From Gaiellasilicea sp035575835 (lineage in GTDB: Bacteria; Actinomycetota; Thermoleophilia; Gaiellales; Gaiellaceae), in contig DATLXM010000035.1 in the NCBI GenBank assembly GCA_035575835.1, forward strand, positions 1-21,249: a DNA stretch of 21,249 bases. Direction: 5' to 3'. This document shows, piece after piece, positions 7,796 through 15,229 of the stretch (position 1 is its first letter; each line of letters opens with the position of its first letter). A program made the position numbers and the translations under genes. The notes under the pieces are model-generated. The model did not search any database. It was not told the DNA's origin and was given only the letters and a program-made list of their open reading frames with translations.

Positions 7796-8166
7796 GCTGC
7801 TGGCAACGTGGTGGTCGCCACCGCTATTCCGAGGTCGGTGTGCACCGACGCTGCGATGAAGACCGTCCAAGGGTGCGCCGGCTCGCCGCCGGTGTACGCG
7901 ACGACCGGGATCCCGCGGCTGTGCGCGTACCAGGCCTCCATCGCCGTCCCCTCGTCGGGGCGGGTGAAGTCGGCGAGGACGGCGGCGCAGGAGTCGATGT
8001 CCGCGAGGTCGCCCTCGACGATCTCCCGCTCGTGGCCCTCGGTGCCGCCCCGGAAGTCGCGGCGCATCGGGTCGACCGGCTCGCAGCCGGCCTCGCGCAG
8101 GAGCTCGCTCGCGCGGCGGCGGTATTCCTCCGCGAACGGCGGTCCGGCGAGATAGACGCGGCGCAC
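7792..8166 (-). CDS. Nucleoside 2-deoxyribosyltransferase-like protein
   Basis: This 124-residue protein starts at GTG 8166. VYLAGPPF near the N terminus, DIDSCAAVLADF (about 57-67), and DEGTAMEAWYAHSRGIPVVAYTG (71-93) are the hallmark blocks of the nucleoside 2-deoxyribosyltransferase family. Glu77 in GTAMEA is the expected catalytic nucleophile, and Asp residues 58 and 66 are in the nucleobase region. The family swaps bases on deoxyribonucleosides or hydrolyses (deoxy)nucleotide N-glycosidic bonds in salvage or sanitation; which applies here is unclear. A TATCGT box lies exactly six bases before the GTG, so the message is probably leaderless. It overlaps the decayed oxidoreductase downstream by 4 bases. 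Confidence 0.82.
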   Translation of the reverse strand: MRRVYLAGPPFAEEYRRRASELLREAGCEPVDPMRRDFRGGTEGHEREIVEGDLADIDSCAAVLADFTRPDEGTAMEAWYAHSRGIPVVAYTGGEPAHPWTVFIAASVHTDLGIAVATTTLPAA

Positions 8167-8183
8167 GGGACTACGATACGTCC
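8167..8183. promoter_or_regulatory. Shared divergent -10 element (TACGATA)
   Basis: The 17 bases between the GTG at 8166 (minus) and the GTG at 8184 (plus) hold one TACGATA (8172-8178). Read on plus it gives TACGAT, six bases before GTG 8184; read on minus it gives TATCGT, six bases before GTG 8166. Both spacings place the first base of the start codon at +1, so two leaderless transcripts would leave from nearly the same box in opposite directions. Confidence 0.65.
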
Positions 8184-8564
8184 GTGAGCGACTCCGGCCT
8201 CCCCGAGTTCAAGGCGCTCGGGCACGCGGGCTCGGACACCTACGCGGGCCTCGAGACGTTCCCGAACCCGGGGGTGACGAGCGTCGAGCTCGAGAGCGAC
8301 GAGCTCGTAGCCCTCTGCCCGGTCACGAACCAGGCCGACATGTACCTCGCGACGATCGAGTTCGGGCCGGACAGGCTGTGCCTGGAGTCGAAGTCGCTGA
8401 AGCTCTACCTCGGCTCGTTCCGGAACGAGGGCGTCTTCTGCGAGGCGCTCGCGGTCAAGATCCGGGACGATGTCGCCAAGGCGCTCGAGCTCGGACCGGA
8501 GCGGGTCACCGTCACGCTCATCCAGAAGGCGCGCGGCGGGATCATGATCACCGCGACCGCCTAG
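8184..8564 (+). CDS. queF: QueF-type 7-cyano-7-deazaguanine (preQ0) reductase, short form
   Basis: This 126-residue T-fold protein matches unimodular QueF. The QueF motif ESKSLKLYLGSFRNEG spans 68-83. Cys45 in ALCPVTNQAD is the expected thioimide-forming nucleophile and Asp52 the proton donor. Glu87 in FCE matches the substrate-binding Glu. QueF reduces preQ0 to preQ1 with NADPH in queuosine biosynthesis. Three oddities are seen: the CPxTGQPD motif reads CPVTNQAD, the His next to the Glu in B. subtilis (FHE) is Cys86 here, and the protein ends right after RGGIMI, about 40 residues shorter than B. subtilis QueF. No other queuosine genes are in the window. Starts at a leaderless-type GTG and ends overlapping the convergent AAA gene by 4 bases. 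Confidence 0.88.
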   Translation: MSDSGLPEFKALGHAGSDTYAGLETFPNPGVTSVELESDELVALCPVTNQADMYLATIEFGPDRLCLESKSLKLYLGSFRNEGVFCEALAVKIRDDVAKALELGPERVTVTLIQKARGGIMITATA

Positions 8565-9571
8565 GCGCCGAGCCAGCGGCGGCGCTTGGGGGGCACATCG
8601 GCCCGCTCTCCGAGCGAGCGAGCGGCTTCGAGCACGTCGTCCGCGGTGAGCGTGATCACGGCCTCGCGGTCGAGCTCCGCCAGCTCGGCGCCCTCGACCT
8701 GCGCGAGTCGCAGCGCCTGCCGGTTGAGGGCCTGCTCGAAGATCGTTCGGGCATAGCGCGCGTTGCCGAAGCCCTCCCCGCGCTTGGCGCCGGTGAAGAT
8801 TCGCTCGAGCGCCTCCTCGACGCCGGGGCCGAGCTCGTACTCGGCCTCGCCGGCGAGGTTGCGAGTGATCGCGAGGAGCTCGGCGGTGGGGTAGTCCGGA
8901 AACGAGATCTCGCGCGCGAAGCGCGAGCGGAGGCCGGGGTTCGAGTCGAGGAAGCCGCGCATCAGCCGCGGATAGCCCGCCACGATCACGACGAGCCGGT
9001 GGCGATGGTCTTCCATCCGCTTGAGGATCGTCTCGACCGCCTCGGCGCCGAAGTCGTTGCGCCCGTCCCCGTCGCCAGGGGTGAGTGCGTAGGCCTCGTC
9101 GATGAAGAGGACGCCATCGAGGGCGCGGCGGATCGCGCGGTCGGTCTTGATCGCCGTCTGGCCGATGTACTGGCCGACGAGCGAGGCCCGGTCGACCTCG
9201 ACGAGATGACCTTTCTTGAGGAGCCCCATCGACCCGTACATCTCGGCGAGGAGCCGCGCCACCGTCGTCTTGCCGGTGCCCGGGTTGCCGAGGAAGACCA
9301 GGTGCTGGCTCGTCGCGACCTCCGGGAGCCCGTGCTCGAGCCGGCGCGCCTGCACCTGGAGGAAAGCGACGAGCGCGTGCACCTGCTCCTTGACGGTCTC
9401 CAGCCCGACGAGGGCGTCGAGCTCGGCCTGGAGCTCCGCCAGCGGCCGCGGCGGCTCGGGCTTCCCACCGAACCGGTCGCTGATGAACTCCTCGACCTCC
9501 GGTCCTGCCGTCCGCTTGAGCTGGTCGCGAACCATGCGCGCACCGGCGCGGATGTCGTCGAGCGGGTTCAC
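8561..9571 (-). CDS. CbbX/SpoVK-like AAA+ ATPase
   Basis: This 336-residue AAA+ protein has one ATPase module. Walker A is GNPGTGKTT (95-103), the aromatic pore loop is QYIGQTA (134-140), Walker B VLFIDEAYAL (154-163), sensor 1 VIVAGYP (195-201), and candidate Arg fingers lie in LRSRFAREI (214-222). The preceding ALVGLETVKEQV block is typical of the CbbX/SpoVK/EccA C-terminal family. These ring ATPases remodel proteins, such as Rubisco (CbbX) or secretion partners (EccA). No Rubisco or type VII genes are near, so the client is unknown. It starts at GTG 9571 behind TACCGT with a six-base spacer, and its stop overlaps that of queF tail to tail. Confidence 0.88.
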   Translation of the reverse strand: MNPLDDIRAGARMVRDQLKRTAGPEVEEFISDRFGGKPEPPRPLAELQAELDALVGLETVKEQVHALVAFLQVQARRLEHGLPEVATSQHLVFLGNPGTGKTTVARLLAEMYGSMGLLKKGHLVEVDRASLVGQYIGQTAIKTDRAIRRALDGVLFIDEAYALTPGDGDGRNDFGAEAVETILKRMEDHRHRLVVIVAGYPRLMRGFLDSNPGLRSRFAREISFPDYPTAELLAITRNLAGEAEYELGPGVEEALERIFTGAKRGEGFGNARYARTIFEQALNRQALRLAQVEGAELAELDREAVITLTADDVLEAARSLGERADVPPKRRRWLGA

Positions 9572-9577
9572 GCCGGC

Positions 9578-9583
9578 ACGGTA
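9578..9583 (-). promoter_or_regulatory. -10 box of the AAA ATPase gene (leaderless)
   Basis: On the minus strand TACCGT is followed by six bases (GCCGGC) and GTG at 9571. The spacing puts +1 at the start codon; no Shine-Dalgarno sequence is present. Confidence 0.55.
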
Positions 9584-9596
9584 GCGCCCGGAGGGC

Positions 9597-10220
9597 TCAG
9601 CGGTCTTGAAGCGCCTGCTGGAGCTCGGCCACCTGCGCCTCGAGGCGGGCTACGCGCTCCTCGAGCGGACCCTGTGCAGGACCTGACGTAGTGACGCTTT
9701 CTCCCTCGGCTGGGCTCGTGGCCGGCGGGGCGGCGGCGTTCCCGCCAAGCAGCTGCTCCCAGCGATCCTGGCTCTGGCCCGGGCGCCGCGGCAGCACGTG
9801 CACGAGCTCGGCGGCCGCGAGCGCGTCGAGCGCCTTCTGGACGTCCTCGAGCGTCGAGTACGGGTAGAGGCGCTCCACCCGCGTCTTCAGCTCGCCCGGG
9901 GTCTGCGGGCCGCGCAGCACCAGCACCCCGAGGAGCGCGATCTGCGAAGGCACCCGGCCGAGGGCGTCGTCGAGCAGGTGCCGGTACTTGGCGACGCGGC
10001 TCCCCGGCCCGGTCGCGAGCCGAACCCAGCCGCGGCGCGAGAGCTTCTCGAGGGCGGCGCGCACGGTTGCCTCGTCGAAATCGACGACCGGATCCCGATT
10101 CGTGGCCTGGTTGCAGGCGAGCCGAAGCGAGTTCAGGGTCAGCGGGTACTGGTCGGGGGTCGTCCGCTGCTTCTCGACAAGGCAGCCGAGCACCCGGAGC
10201 TCTGCGGGATCCGCATCCAT
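9597..10220 (-). CDS. YceH-like DUF480 protein (paired winged helices)
   Basis: This 207-residue protein starts LRVLGCLVEKQRTTPDQYPLTLNSLRLACNQATNRDPVVDFDEATV, the hallmark of the YceH/DUF480 family. Two tandem winged-helix units follow (about 1-85 and 90-165), with GSRVAKYRHLL between them and LLGVLVLRGPQTPGELKTRVERLYPY opening the second. The last 40 residues form a low-complexity Ala/Pro linker and a short coiled-coil (LEERVARLEAQVAELQQALQ). The fold suggests DNA binding, but the biological role is not settled for the family. The start is ATG 10220, six bases after TAGCGT on the minus strand. It is divergent from the cupin gene with a 35-base gap, and its stop lies 25 bases from the start of the AAA gene. 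Confidence 0.88.
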   Translation of the reverse strand: MDADPAELRVLGCLVEKQRTTPDQYPLTLNSLRLACNQATNRDPVVDFDEATVRAALEKLSRRGWVRLATGPGSRVAKYRHLLDDALGRVPSQIALLGVLVLRGPQTPGELKTRVERLYPYSTLEDVQKALDALAAAELVHVLPRRPGQSQDRWEQLLGGNAAAPPATSPAEGESVTTSGPAQGPLEERVARLEAQVAELQQALQDR

Positions 10221-10255
10221 GAGCGAACGCTATCGCGGCCTGCGAGAATCGCGTC
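10221..10255. promoter_or_regulatory. Divergent leaderless promoters for yceH-like and cupin genes
   Basis: The gap holds TAGCGT on minus (10227-10232), six bases before ATG 10220, and GAGAAT on plus (10244-10249), six bases before GTG 10256. No Shine-Dalgarno sequence is seen for either gene. Confidence 0.5.
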
Positions 10256-10789
10256 GTGGTTCCCGAAGCGCCACTCGAGCGGGAGAACGGCGGCCTCGTC
10301 CCGCAGGCCGAGGGCTGGTTCGTCCTGAACGCGAAGGACGCGCTCTGGCAGGAGGGCGACTTCGGGGCGTACACCCGCTTCGAGGGGCCGAAAGGCAAGT
10401 TCCCTGCGCTCGGGATCAACATCGGCGTCCTCGCGCCCGGCCAGCCCGCCTGCATGTACCACGGCGAGGACGAGCAGGAGGACTTCCTCGTCCTCCAGGG
10501 CGAGTGCCTGCTCCTGATCGAGGGCGAGGAGCGGCGGCTGAAGGCGTGGGACTTCGTCCATTGCCCGGCGTGGGCGGAACACGTCTTCGTCGGGGCGGGC
10601 GACGGCCCCTGCGCGATCCTCGCCGTCGGCTCGCGCACGGGCGGCGACGTGATCTATCCCGAGTCGGAGTTGGCGCAGCGACACAAGGCGGGAGTCGCGG
10701 AGGCGACGCCCGATCCCAAGCTGGCGTACGCCGAGAACGCCGAGGACGTGCCGACCCCGTACGTCGAGGGCTGGCTTCCTACTTCCTGA
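10256..10789 (+). CDS. Cupin-domain protein
   Basis: The 177-residue protein has one double-stranded beta-helix. Cupin motif 1 is visible as PGQPACMYHGEDEQEDFLVLQGE, with His69, Glu71 and Glu75 as probable metal ligands (a HxE variant of HxH). Motif 2 is reduced to HCPAWAEHVFV with His109. The segment WDFVHCPAWAEHVFVG followed by AILAVGSR is typical of stand-alone small-molecule cupins. The tail (about 130-177) is acidic and Pro-rich and ends TPYVEGWLP. The substrate cannot be told from sequence. The GTG start follows GAGAAT by six bases. Its 3' end overlaps the small convergent gene by 11 bases. Confidence 0.85.
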   Translation: MVPEAPLERENGGLVPQAEGWFVLNAKDALWQEGDFGAYTRFEGPKGKFPALGINIGVLAPGQPACMYHGEDEQEDFLVLQGECLLLIEGEERRLKAWDFVHCPAWAEHVFVGAGDGPCAILAVGSRTGGDVIYPESELAQRHKAGVAEATPDPKLAYAENAEDVPTPYVEGWLPTS

Positions 10790-10973
10790 AGCCCGCCCGG
10801 AGCGCCCGGACGACGCGTCGCGTCGACCAGAAGAGAAAGAGCGCGCCGAGGAGCGAGCGAAACCGCTCGGCCGAGAGCGGCGTCCGCTTCGCGATCGGCC
10901 CCTCCACCTTCTCGGCGAGCTTGGCTCGCGAGCCGTAGAAGGCGCCGTCCGTCATCCGCTGGAGAAAGCCCAC
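10779..10973 (-). CDS. Small basic hypothetical protein
   Basis: A 64-residue frame runs on the minus strand from GTG 10973 to the end of the cupin gene, overlapping it by 11 bases. It reads GFLQRMTDGAFYGSRAKLAEK at the start, then PLSAERFRSLLGALFLFWSTRRVVRALRAGFRK. The hydrophobic patch LLGALFLFW is flanked by Arg/Lys, suggesting membrane association. An AGGG sequence lies four to seven bases upstream of the GTG. I do not recognise a family. It fills a gap between two convergently placed genes, which favours it being real, but it could be chance. Confidence 0.45.
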   Translation of the reverse strand: MGFLQRMTDGAFYGSRAKLAEKVEGPIAKRTPLSAERFRSLLGALFLFWSTRRVVRALRAGFRK

Positions 10974-11010
10974 GCACCCTCTATTCCCGCCGGGCGCGTG
11001 GGCTACTCCT

Positions 11011-12397
11011 CTAGGAGTGCCGCTCTGGCGGGATCGGATGATTGGAGCGGATCAGGTCGAACGGGTCGAGGATCGTCTTGATCTGACGCAGCTTGTGGTA
11101 GCTGGCGCTCGAGAAGAGTGACGACGGGTTGCGGCTCGTCTCGGCGAAGTTCATGTAGTTGTGCTCCGCCTCCCAGGGGCCGAGTGCCTGCAGCAACTGC
11201 GCCACGTGCGCACGCACCGCTTCCTTGATCTCGGGGGTCGGTGCGATCCCGATCGCGAAGGTGATGTAGGGAGCCTCCCAGGCGTCGATCGCACCATGGG
11301 TCGATGAGCGCTGCGCGACGGCGCCGCCGAGGTGGCGGATCTCGGCCGACAGGATCGGCGTCCCGACGACGTGCTCGACGAACAGGTCGATCAGGTCGCC
11401 GTCGACCTCCGAGAGCATCCCGCCGTCGCCGAAGCCGGGCGTCGGGTCTTCCGGATCCATGTGCAGCCGGCTGAGCTCCTCCACAGGGATCGTGGCAACG
11501 GTGTCCATGATCGGCCCGAGGCCGCGGAGCGGCTCGAGCAGCTGCGCGCCCTCGGCCTCCTCACCGAGCCAGATCGCCTGAACGACGACGAAGGACTGGC
11601 CGCGAACCGGCTCCGGGATCTCCGGGATCGGCGGGAACTGGAGGATTCGGCCCACAGAGCTCATCTCGTCGGGCAGATCGTCCGTCCACGCGCGCCACAC
11701 CTTCAGGATCTCGGCCGCCCCCTCGACCGGGAACCAGAGGATCCCCGCGTAGACCTCATCGATCGGGAAGAGGTCGAACTCGATCGCGGTCACGATCGCG
11801 AAAGAGCCGCCCCCGCCGCGCAGCGCCCAGAAGAGGTCGGGCTCGTTGTCGCGGTCGGTGCGGAAGAACTCACCCGAGGCGGTGACGCCCTCGATCGCGG
11901 TCACGCTGTTCGCGCCGATCCCGTGCTTGCGGGCGAGCCAGGAGAGGCCGCCGCCGAGCGTGTAGCCGAGGACGCCGACGTCGGGTGAGGACCCGGCGAG
12001 CGCCGCGAGCCCGTGTTCGGCCGCAGCCTCGACGACTTCGATCCAGATCACTCCGGCTTCCGCACGGGCGGTTCGGCCGATCGGGTCGATCTCGACTCCG
12101 CGCAGGCGCGACGTCTTGAGCAGGATCGTGCCGGAGAGGTCTCCGAGCACGCCTGCGTTGTGGCCGGTGCTCTGGGGCGCCACCCGGAGGCCGTGCTCGC
12201 GGGCGAATACGACGGTGGCGACCACGTCGGGCACCGACTCCGGGAAGACGACCAGGGGGGCGTTGGTCGACCGCGAGATTCCAGGCCTCGCGGGCCTCGT
12301 CCCACCATTCGTCGCGCGGGGAGACGACCTCACCGTCGAGCAGCTCACGGAGCGGCTGGACGTCGAGGCCGGAAATGGAATGGGTCAGTGTGGACAC
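11011..12397 (-). CDS. FAD-linked oxidase (BBE type), N-terminal frameshift at a G6 run
   Basis: The main frame (from about 12260 down to 11011) encodes a PCMH-type FAD-binding domain (VVFPESVPDVVATVVFAREHGLRV, STGHNAGVLGDLSG with the usual flavin-linked His, GYTLGGGLSWLARKHG, LFWALRGGGGSFAIVT). The berberine-bridge C-terminal motif (YMNFAET...LRQIKTILDPFDLI) completes the protein. The true N terminus lies in another frame: GTG 12397 starts STLTHSISGLDVQPLRELLDG and reaches AWNLAVDQRP. The two frames meet at a G6 run (12255-12260). Removing one base gives 461 codons, normal for the family. No second cysteine for bicovalent flavin is seen at the GYTLGGG site. The family oxidises sugars, lactones or alcohols; the substrate is unknown. 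The frameshift may be a real mutation or an assembly error. Confidence 0.85.
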
Positions 12398-12528
12398 GTC
12401 GTTCACCTCAGTTCGTTCGGGTGAACAGATCCTGCGTCGACGGCGGCCGCACGGCATCGGCCGCACGTACTAACCGGGCTGCCGCCAGAGGTGATCTTCG
12501 AGTCGTCCTCTCGGACGAGGCTCGCCGT
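12398..12528. other. Intergenic stretch between oxidase start and membrane protein stop
   Basis: Apart from the ribosome-binding site at 12403-12409, this 131-base gap shows only weak inverted repeats (for example GTCCTC / GAGGC-like near 12505-12520). No convincing promoter, terminator or small ORF is visible. It must hold the oxidase promoter on minus and the end of the ettA transcript. Confidence 0.4.
12403..12409 (-). promoter_or_regulatory. Ribosome binding site deciding the oxidase start
   Basis: On the minus strand GAGGTGA ends five bases before GTG 12397. It supports that GTG as the true start even though its frame differs from the main body of the gene. Confidence 0.7.
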
Positions 12529-12876
12529 CTAGGAGGACGAGTTCTGCTGGGAACCCAGCGCCAGCGCGAAGGCGCGGAGTGCCTTGCCGACCGCGAACGC
12601 GACGGCTCCGATCGGGACCGCGATCAGGAGCCCGAAGAGCGCAGCCTCGCCGGCGCTGTCCACCGAGTCCGATTCTTCGAATGGCTCGATCGCGTAATCG
12701 AGGCCAGACCAGAGCGGGAGGAGGAGCAGGATCGCGATCGGCCACCAGCGAACGCTTGCCGCGCCGAGAGCGAGGGCGAGGGGGTAGACGAGCTGGAAGG
12801 CCCAGTCGATCCCCGGCACGAGTGCGAGCCCCAGCGCGGCGAGGATCCCTGCCGCGAGACCACGCGCAAGAACCAT
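12529..12876 (-). CDS. Small membrane protein downstream of ettA
   Basis: The ATG at 12876 lies four bases after the ettA stop and opens a 115-residue frame. Three to four hydrophobic segments are visible: GLAAGILAALGLALVPG, FQLVYPLALALGAASV, WWPIAILLLLPLWSGL, and ALFGLLIAVPIGAVAFAVG. An acidic loop (IEPFEESDSVDSAGE) separates the last two. The C terminus is short and polar (SQQNSSS). No family is recognised. A longer frame upstream of this ATG is a shadow of ettA. Close spacing suggests co-transcription with ettA, but nothing ties its function to translation. Confidence 0.7.
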   Translation of the reverse strand: MVLARGLAAGILAALGLALVPGIDWAFQLVYPLALALGAASVRWWPIAILLLLPLWSGLDYAIEPFEESDSVDSAGEAALFGLLIAVPIGAVAFAVGKALRAFALALGSQQNSSS

Positions 12877-12880
12877 TGGG

Positions 12881-14551
12881 CTAGCTGCGGACGAGCGGCT
12901 TGTACTTGATCCGGTGCGGCTCGAGTGCGTCTGCGCCGCGGGTCTCCTTGACCCAGTCCGCGTACTCGCCGTAGCTGCCCTCGAACCAGGTCGCCTGGCT
13001 GTCGCCCTCGAAGGCGAGAATGTGGGTCGCGATCCGGTCGAGGAACCAGCGGTCATGGGTGATCACGACCGCGCAGCCGGCGAAGTCGAGGAGTGCGTCC
13101 TCGAGCGCGCGCAGCGTGTCCACGTCGAGGTCGTTGGTCGGCTCGTCGAGGAGGAGGACGTTGCCCCCGGAGCGGAGCAGCTTCGCGAGGTGGACGCGGT
13201 TGCGCTCGCCTCCCGAGAGGTCGCCGACGCGCTTCTGTTGGTCGGAGCCGCGGAAGTTGAACCAGGAGACGTACTGACGCGAGTTGATCTCCTTCTTCCC
13301 GAGCAGGATCGTGTCCAGGTTCCCGGAGATCTCCTTCCAGACCGTGTTCTCCGGCGTCAGGCCGCCGCGCGACTGGTCGACGTAGGCTAGCTCGACCGTT
13401 TCGCCGACGGTGAGGACGCCCGAGTCCGGCTGCTCCTCGCCCGAGATCATCCGGAAGAGCGTCGTCTTGCCGGCGCCGTTGGGGCCGATCACGCCGACGA
13501 TCCCGCCGGGCGGGAGCGAGAACGTGAGGTCGTCGTAGAGGAGCTTGTCGCCGTAGCCCTTTGCGACCTTGTCCGCCTTGACGACGACGTCACCAAGGCG
13601 TGGCCCGGCCGGGATGTGGATCTCGACCTTGTCCAGGCGGACGTTCTGATCGTCGCTCAGGAGCTTCTCGTACGACTGGACGCGCGCCTTCGACTTCGCG
13701 TGGCGCGCCTTCGGGCTCATCCGCACCCACTCGAGCTCGCGGGCGAGCGTGCGCCTGCGCGCCGACTCGGTCTTCTCCTCGATCGCGAGCCGCGCCTGCT
13801 TCTGCTCGAGCCAGGACGAGTAGTTGCCCTCGAAGGGGAGGCCCTTGCCGCGGTCGAGCTCGAGGATCCAGCCCGCGACGTTGTCCAGGAAGTAGCGGTC
13901 ATGGGTGACGGCGACGACGGTGCCCTTGTAGCTCTCGAGGAAGCGCTCCAGCCAGGCGACGGATTCGGCGTCGAGATGGTTCGTCGGCTCGTCGAGGAGG
14001 AGCAGGTCGGGCGAGGAGAGGAGGATCCGGCACAGCGCCACCCGGCGGCGCTCGCCGCCCGAGAGCGTGGTCACGTCGCGGTCGCCGTCCGGGAGCCGGA
14101 GCGCGTCCATCGCCCGGTCGAGCGTCGCATCGAGGCTCCAGATGTCGTGCCGGTCGATCTGATCCTGAACCTCGGCCTGCTCGGCGAGGAGGGCGTCGAA
14201 ATCGACGTCCGGCTCCGCGAACCTGGCCGAGATCACGTTGAAGCGGTCGAGCAGGTCGCGCATCGGGCGGACACCGTCCTCGACGTTTTCGCGCACGTTC
14301 TTCGAGGAGTCGAGATCGGGCTCCTGCGGGAGATAGCCGACGGTCGACTTGGGATCGAGCTCGGCGACGCCGCTCGAGGGCTCTTCGAGCCCGGCCATGA
14401 TCCGGAGGAGCGTCGACTTGCCGGCGCCGTTCGGTCCGAGCACGCCGATCTTCGCCCCCGGCAGGAACGAGAGCGAGATGTTCGCGAGCACCTGGCGATC
14501 CGAGCCGTAGAACTTGTCGGCCTTGTACATCGTGTAGACGTAGTCGCTCAT
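12881..14551 (-). CDS. ettA: Energy-dependent translational throttle ABC-F ATPase EttA
   Basis: This 556-residue protein has the length and layout of EttA: two ABC modules and no membrane segments. Module 1 has Walker A GPNGAGKST (39-47), signature LSGGERRRVAL and Walker B LLLLDEPTNHLD. An arm-containing insertion and a charged linker (KARHAKSKARVQSYEKLL) follow. Module 2 has GPNGAGKTT, LSGGERNRVHLAKLL and VLLLDEPTNDLD. EttA binds the ribosomal E site and gates the first peptide bond according to the ATP/ADP ratio. I chose ATG 14551 (MSDYVYTMYKADKFYG) over an upstream in-frame codon because it matches the family start. It is not SufC, which has a single ABC module. A TACCCT box sits eight bases before the ATG. 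Confidence 0.95.
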   Translation of the reverse strand: MSDYVYTMYKADKFYGSDRQVLANISLSFLPGAKIGVLGPNGAGKSTLLRIMAGLEEPSSGVAELDPKSTVGYLPQEPDLDSSKNVRENVEDGVRPMRDLLDRFNVISARFAEPDVDFDALLAEQAEVQDQIDRHDIWSLDATLDRAMDALRLPDGDRDVTTLSGGERRRVALCRILLSSPDLLLLDEPTNHLDAESVAWLERFLESYKGTVVAVTHDRYFLDNVAGWILELDRGKGLPFEGNYSSWLEQKQARLAIEEKTESARRRTLARELEWVRMSPKARHAKSKARVQSYEKLLSDDQNVRLDKVEIHIPAGPRLGDVVVKADKVAKGYGDKLLYDDLTFSLPPGGIVGVIGPNGAGKTTLFRMISGEEQPDSGVLTVGETVELAYVDQSRGGLTPENTVWKEISGNLDTILLGKKEINSRQYVSWFNFRGSDQQKRVGDLSGGERNRVHLAKLLRSGGNVLLLDEPTNDLDVDTLRALEDALLDFAGCAVVITHDRWFLDRIATHILAFEGDSQATWFEGSYGEYADWVKETRGADALEPHRIKYKPLVRS

Positions 14552-14575
14552 CGCTCCCGAGGGTACCGTTGCATC
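14552..14575. promoter_or_regulatory. Overlapping divergent -10 boxes between ettA and methyltransferase gene
   Basis: AGGGTACCGT (14560-14569) gives TACCGT on plus, six bases before GTG 14576, and TACCCT on minus, eight bases before ATG 14551. The two boxes share the central GTACC-like core. Confidence 0.5.
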
Positions 14576-15220
14576 GTGAGCGGTTGCTGCGCCCGGCACG
14601 GCCAGGAGGAGCTCTTCGGAGATCGCTTCGCCCGGCGCGCCGCCAAGCGCTACCGACAGAAGGGGCCGGATGCGATGGCGCGCTCGCTCGCGCGGCGTGC
14701 CTCGGTCCGCGGGATCGAGGGCGCGACCGTGCTCGAGATCGGCGGCGGGATCGGGCAGGTGCTGCTCCAGCTCCTCGCGCGAGGCGCGCGCGAAGGCGAG
14801 GTGGTCGAGCTCGTCCCCTCCTACGAGAAGGAAGCCGCGGCGCTCGCGGCTGAGGCCGGCCTGGGCGCGAGCGCGTCCTTCCGCACCGCGGATCTCGTCG
14901 CAGACCCGGGTACGGGCCGGCCCGCCGACGTCGTCGTTCTGAACAAGGTCGTCTGCTGCACCCCGGATGGGGTCGCCCTAGCGGGCATCGCCGCCGGGCT
15001 CGCTCGCCGGACTCTCGTCCTCAGCTTCCCACGCGCCGACCGGCTCGGCAGGATTGCGTTCGGCGCGTTCAACCTCGGGCTGCGGCTCCGGCGCGGCCGC
15101 TTTTGCGTCTTCGTCCACTCAGCCGACGAGCTCCGGGGCGCGATCGAGGCGCACGGGCTCGCGCTCGCGTCCACCCGCGACGGCCCGCTCTTCCGGATCC
15201 TCGCCTTCGAGCGCGCGTAA
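14576..15220 (+). CDS. Class I SAM-dependent methyltransferase
   Basis: The 214-residue protein starts at GTG 14576 (SGCCARHGQEELFGDRFARRAAKRYRQKG). Motif I is TVLEIGGGIGQVLLQLL at 51-67, the SAM-binding glycine loop of a Rossmann-type methyltransferase. Later blocks are DVVVLNKVVCC (motif IV region) and RTLVLSFPRADRL. The order and length resemble the Mg-protoporphyrin/ubiquinone-type small methyltransferases, but no tetrapyrrole genes are near, so the substrate is unknown. An N-terminal Cys-Cys pair (4-5) and another near 117 (VVCC) are curious. Its stop lies nine bases before the LON-domain gene, which has its own leaderless start. Confidence 0.8.
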   Translation: MSGCCARHGQEELFGDRFARRAAKRYRQKGPDAMARSLARRASVRGIEGATVLEIGGGIGQVLLQLLARGAREGEVVELVPSYEKEAAALAAEAGLGASASFRTADLVADPGTGRPADVVVLNKVVCCTPDGVALAGIAAGLARRTLVLSFPRADRLGRIAFGAFNLGLRLRRGRFCVFVHSADELRGAIEAHGLALASTRDGPLFRILAFERA

Positions 15221-15223
15221 CCT
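15218..15223 (+). promoter_or_regulatory. -10 box of the LON-domain gene (leaderless)
   Basis: TAACCT overlaps the stop codon of the methyltransferase gene and is followed by six bases (TGGTCC) and GTG 15230. There is no Shine-Dalgarno sequence, so internal promotion of a leaderless message is likely. Confidence 0.5.
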
Positions 15224-15229
15224 TGGTCC

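Noticed and set aside
11004..11017. Inverted repeat ACTCC/GGAGT at the end of the oxidase gene
   Set aside because: Only five pairs with no T run; too weak to call a terminator.
12881..14551. Candidate for the missing SufC ATPase
   Set aside because: It has two ABC modules and the EttA layout; SufC has one module of about 250 residues.
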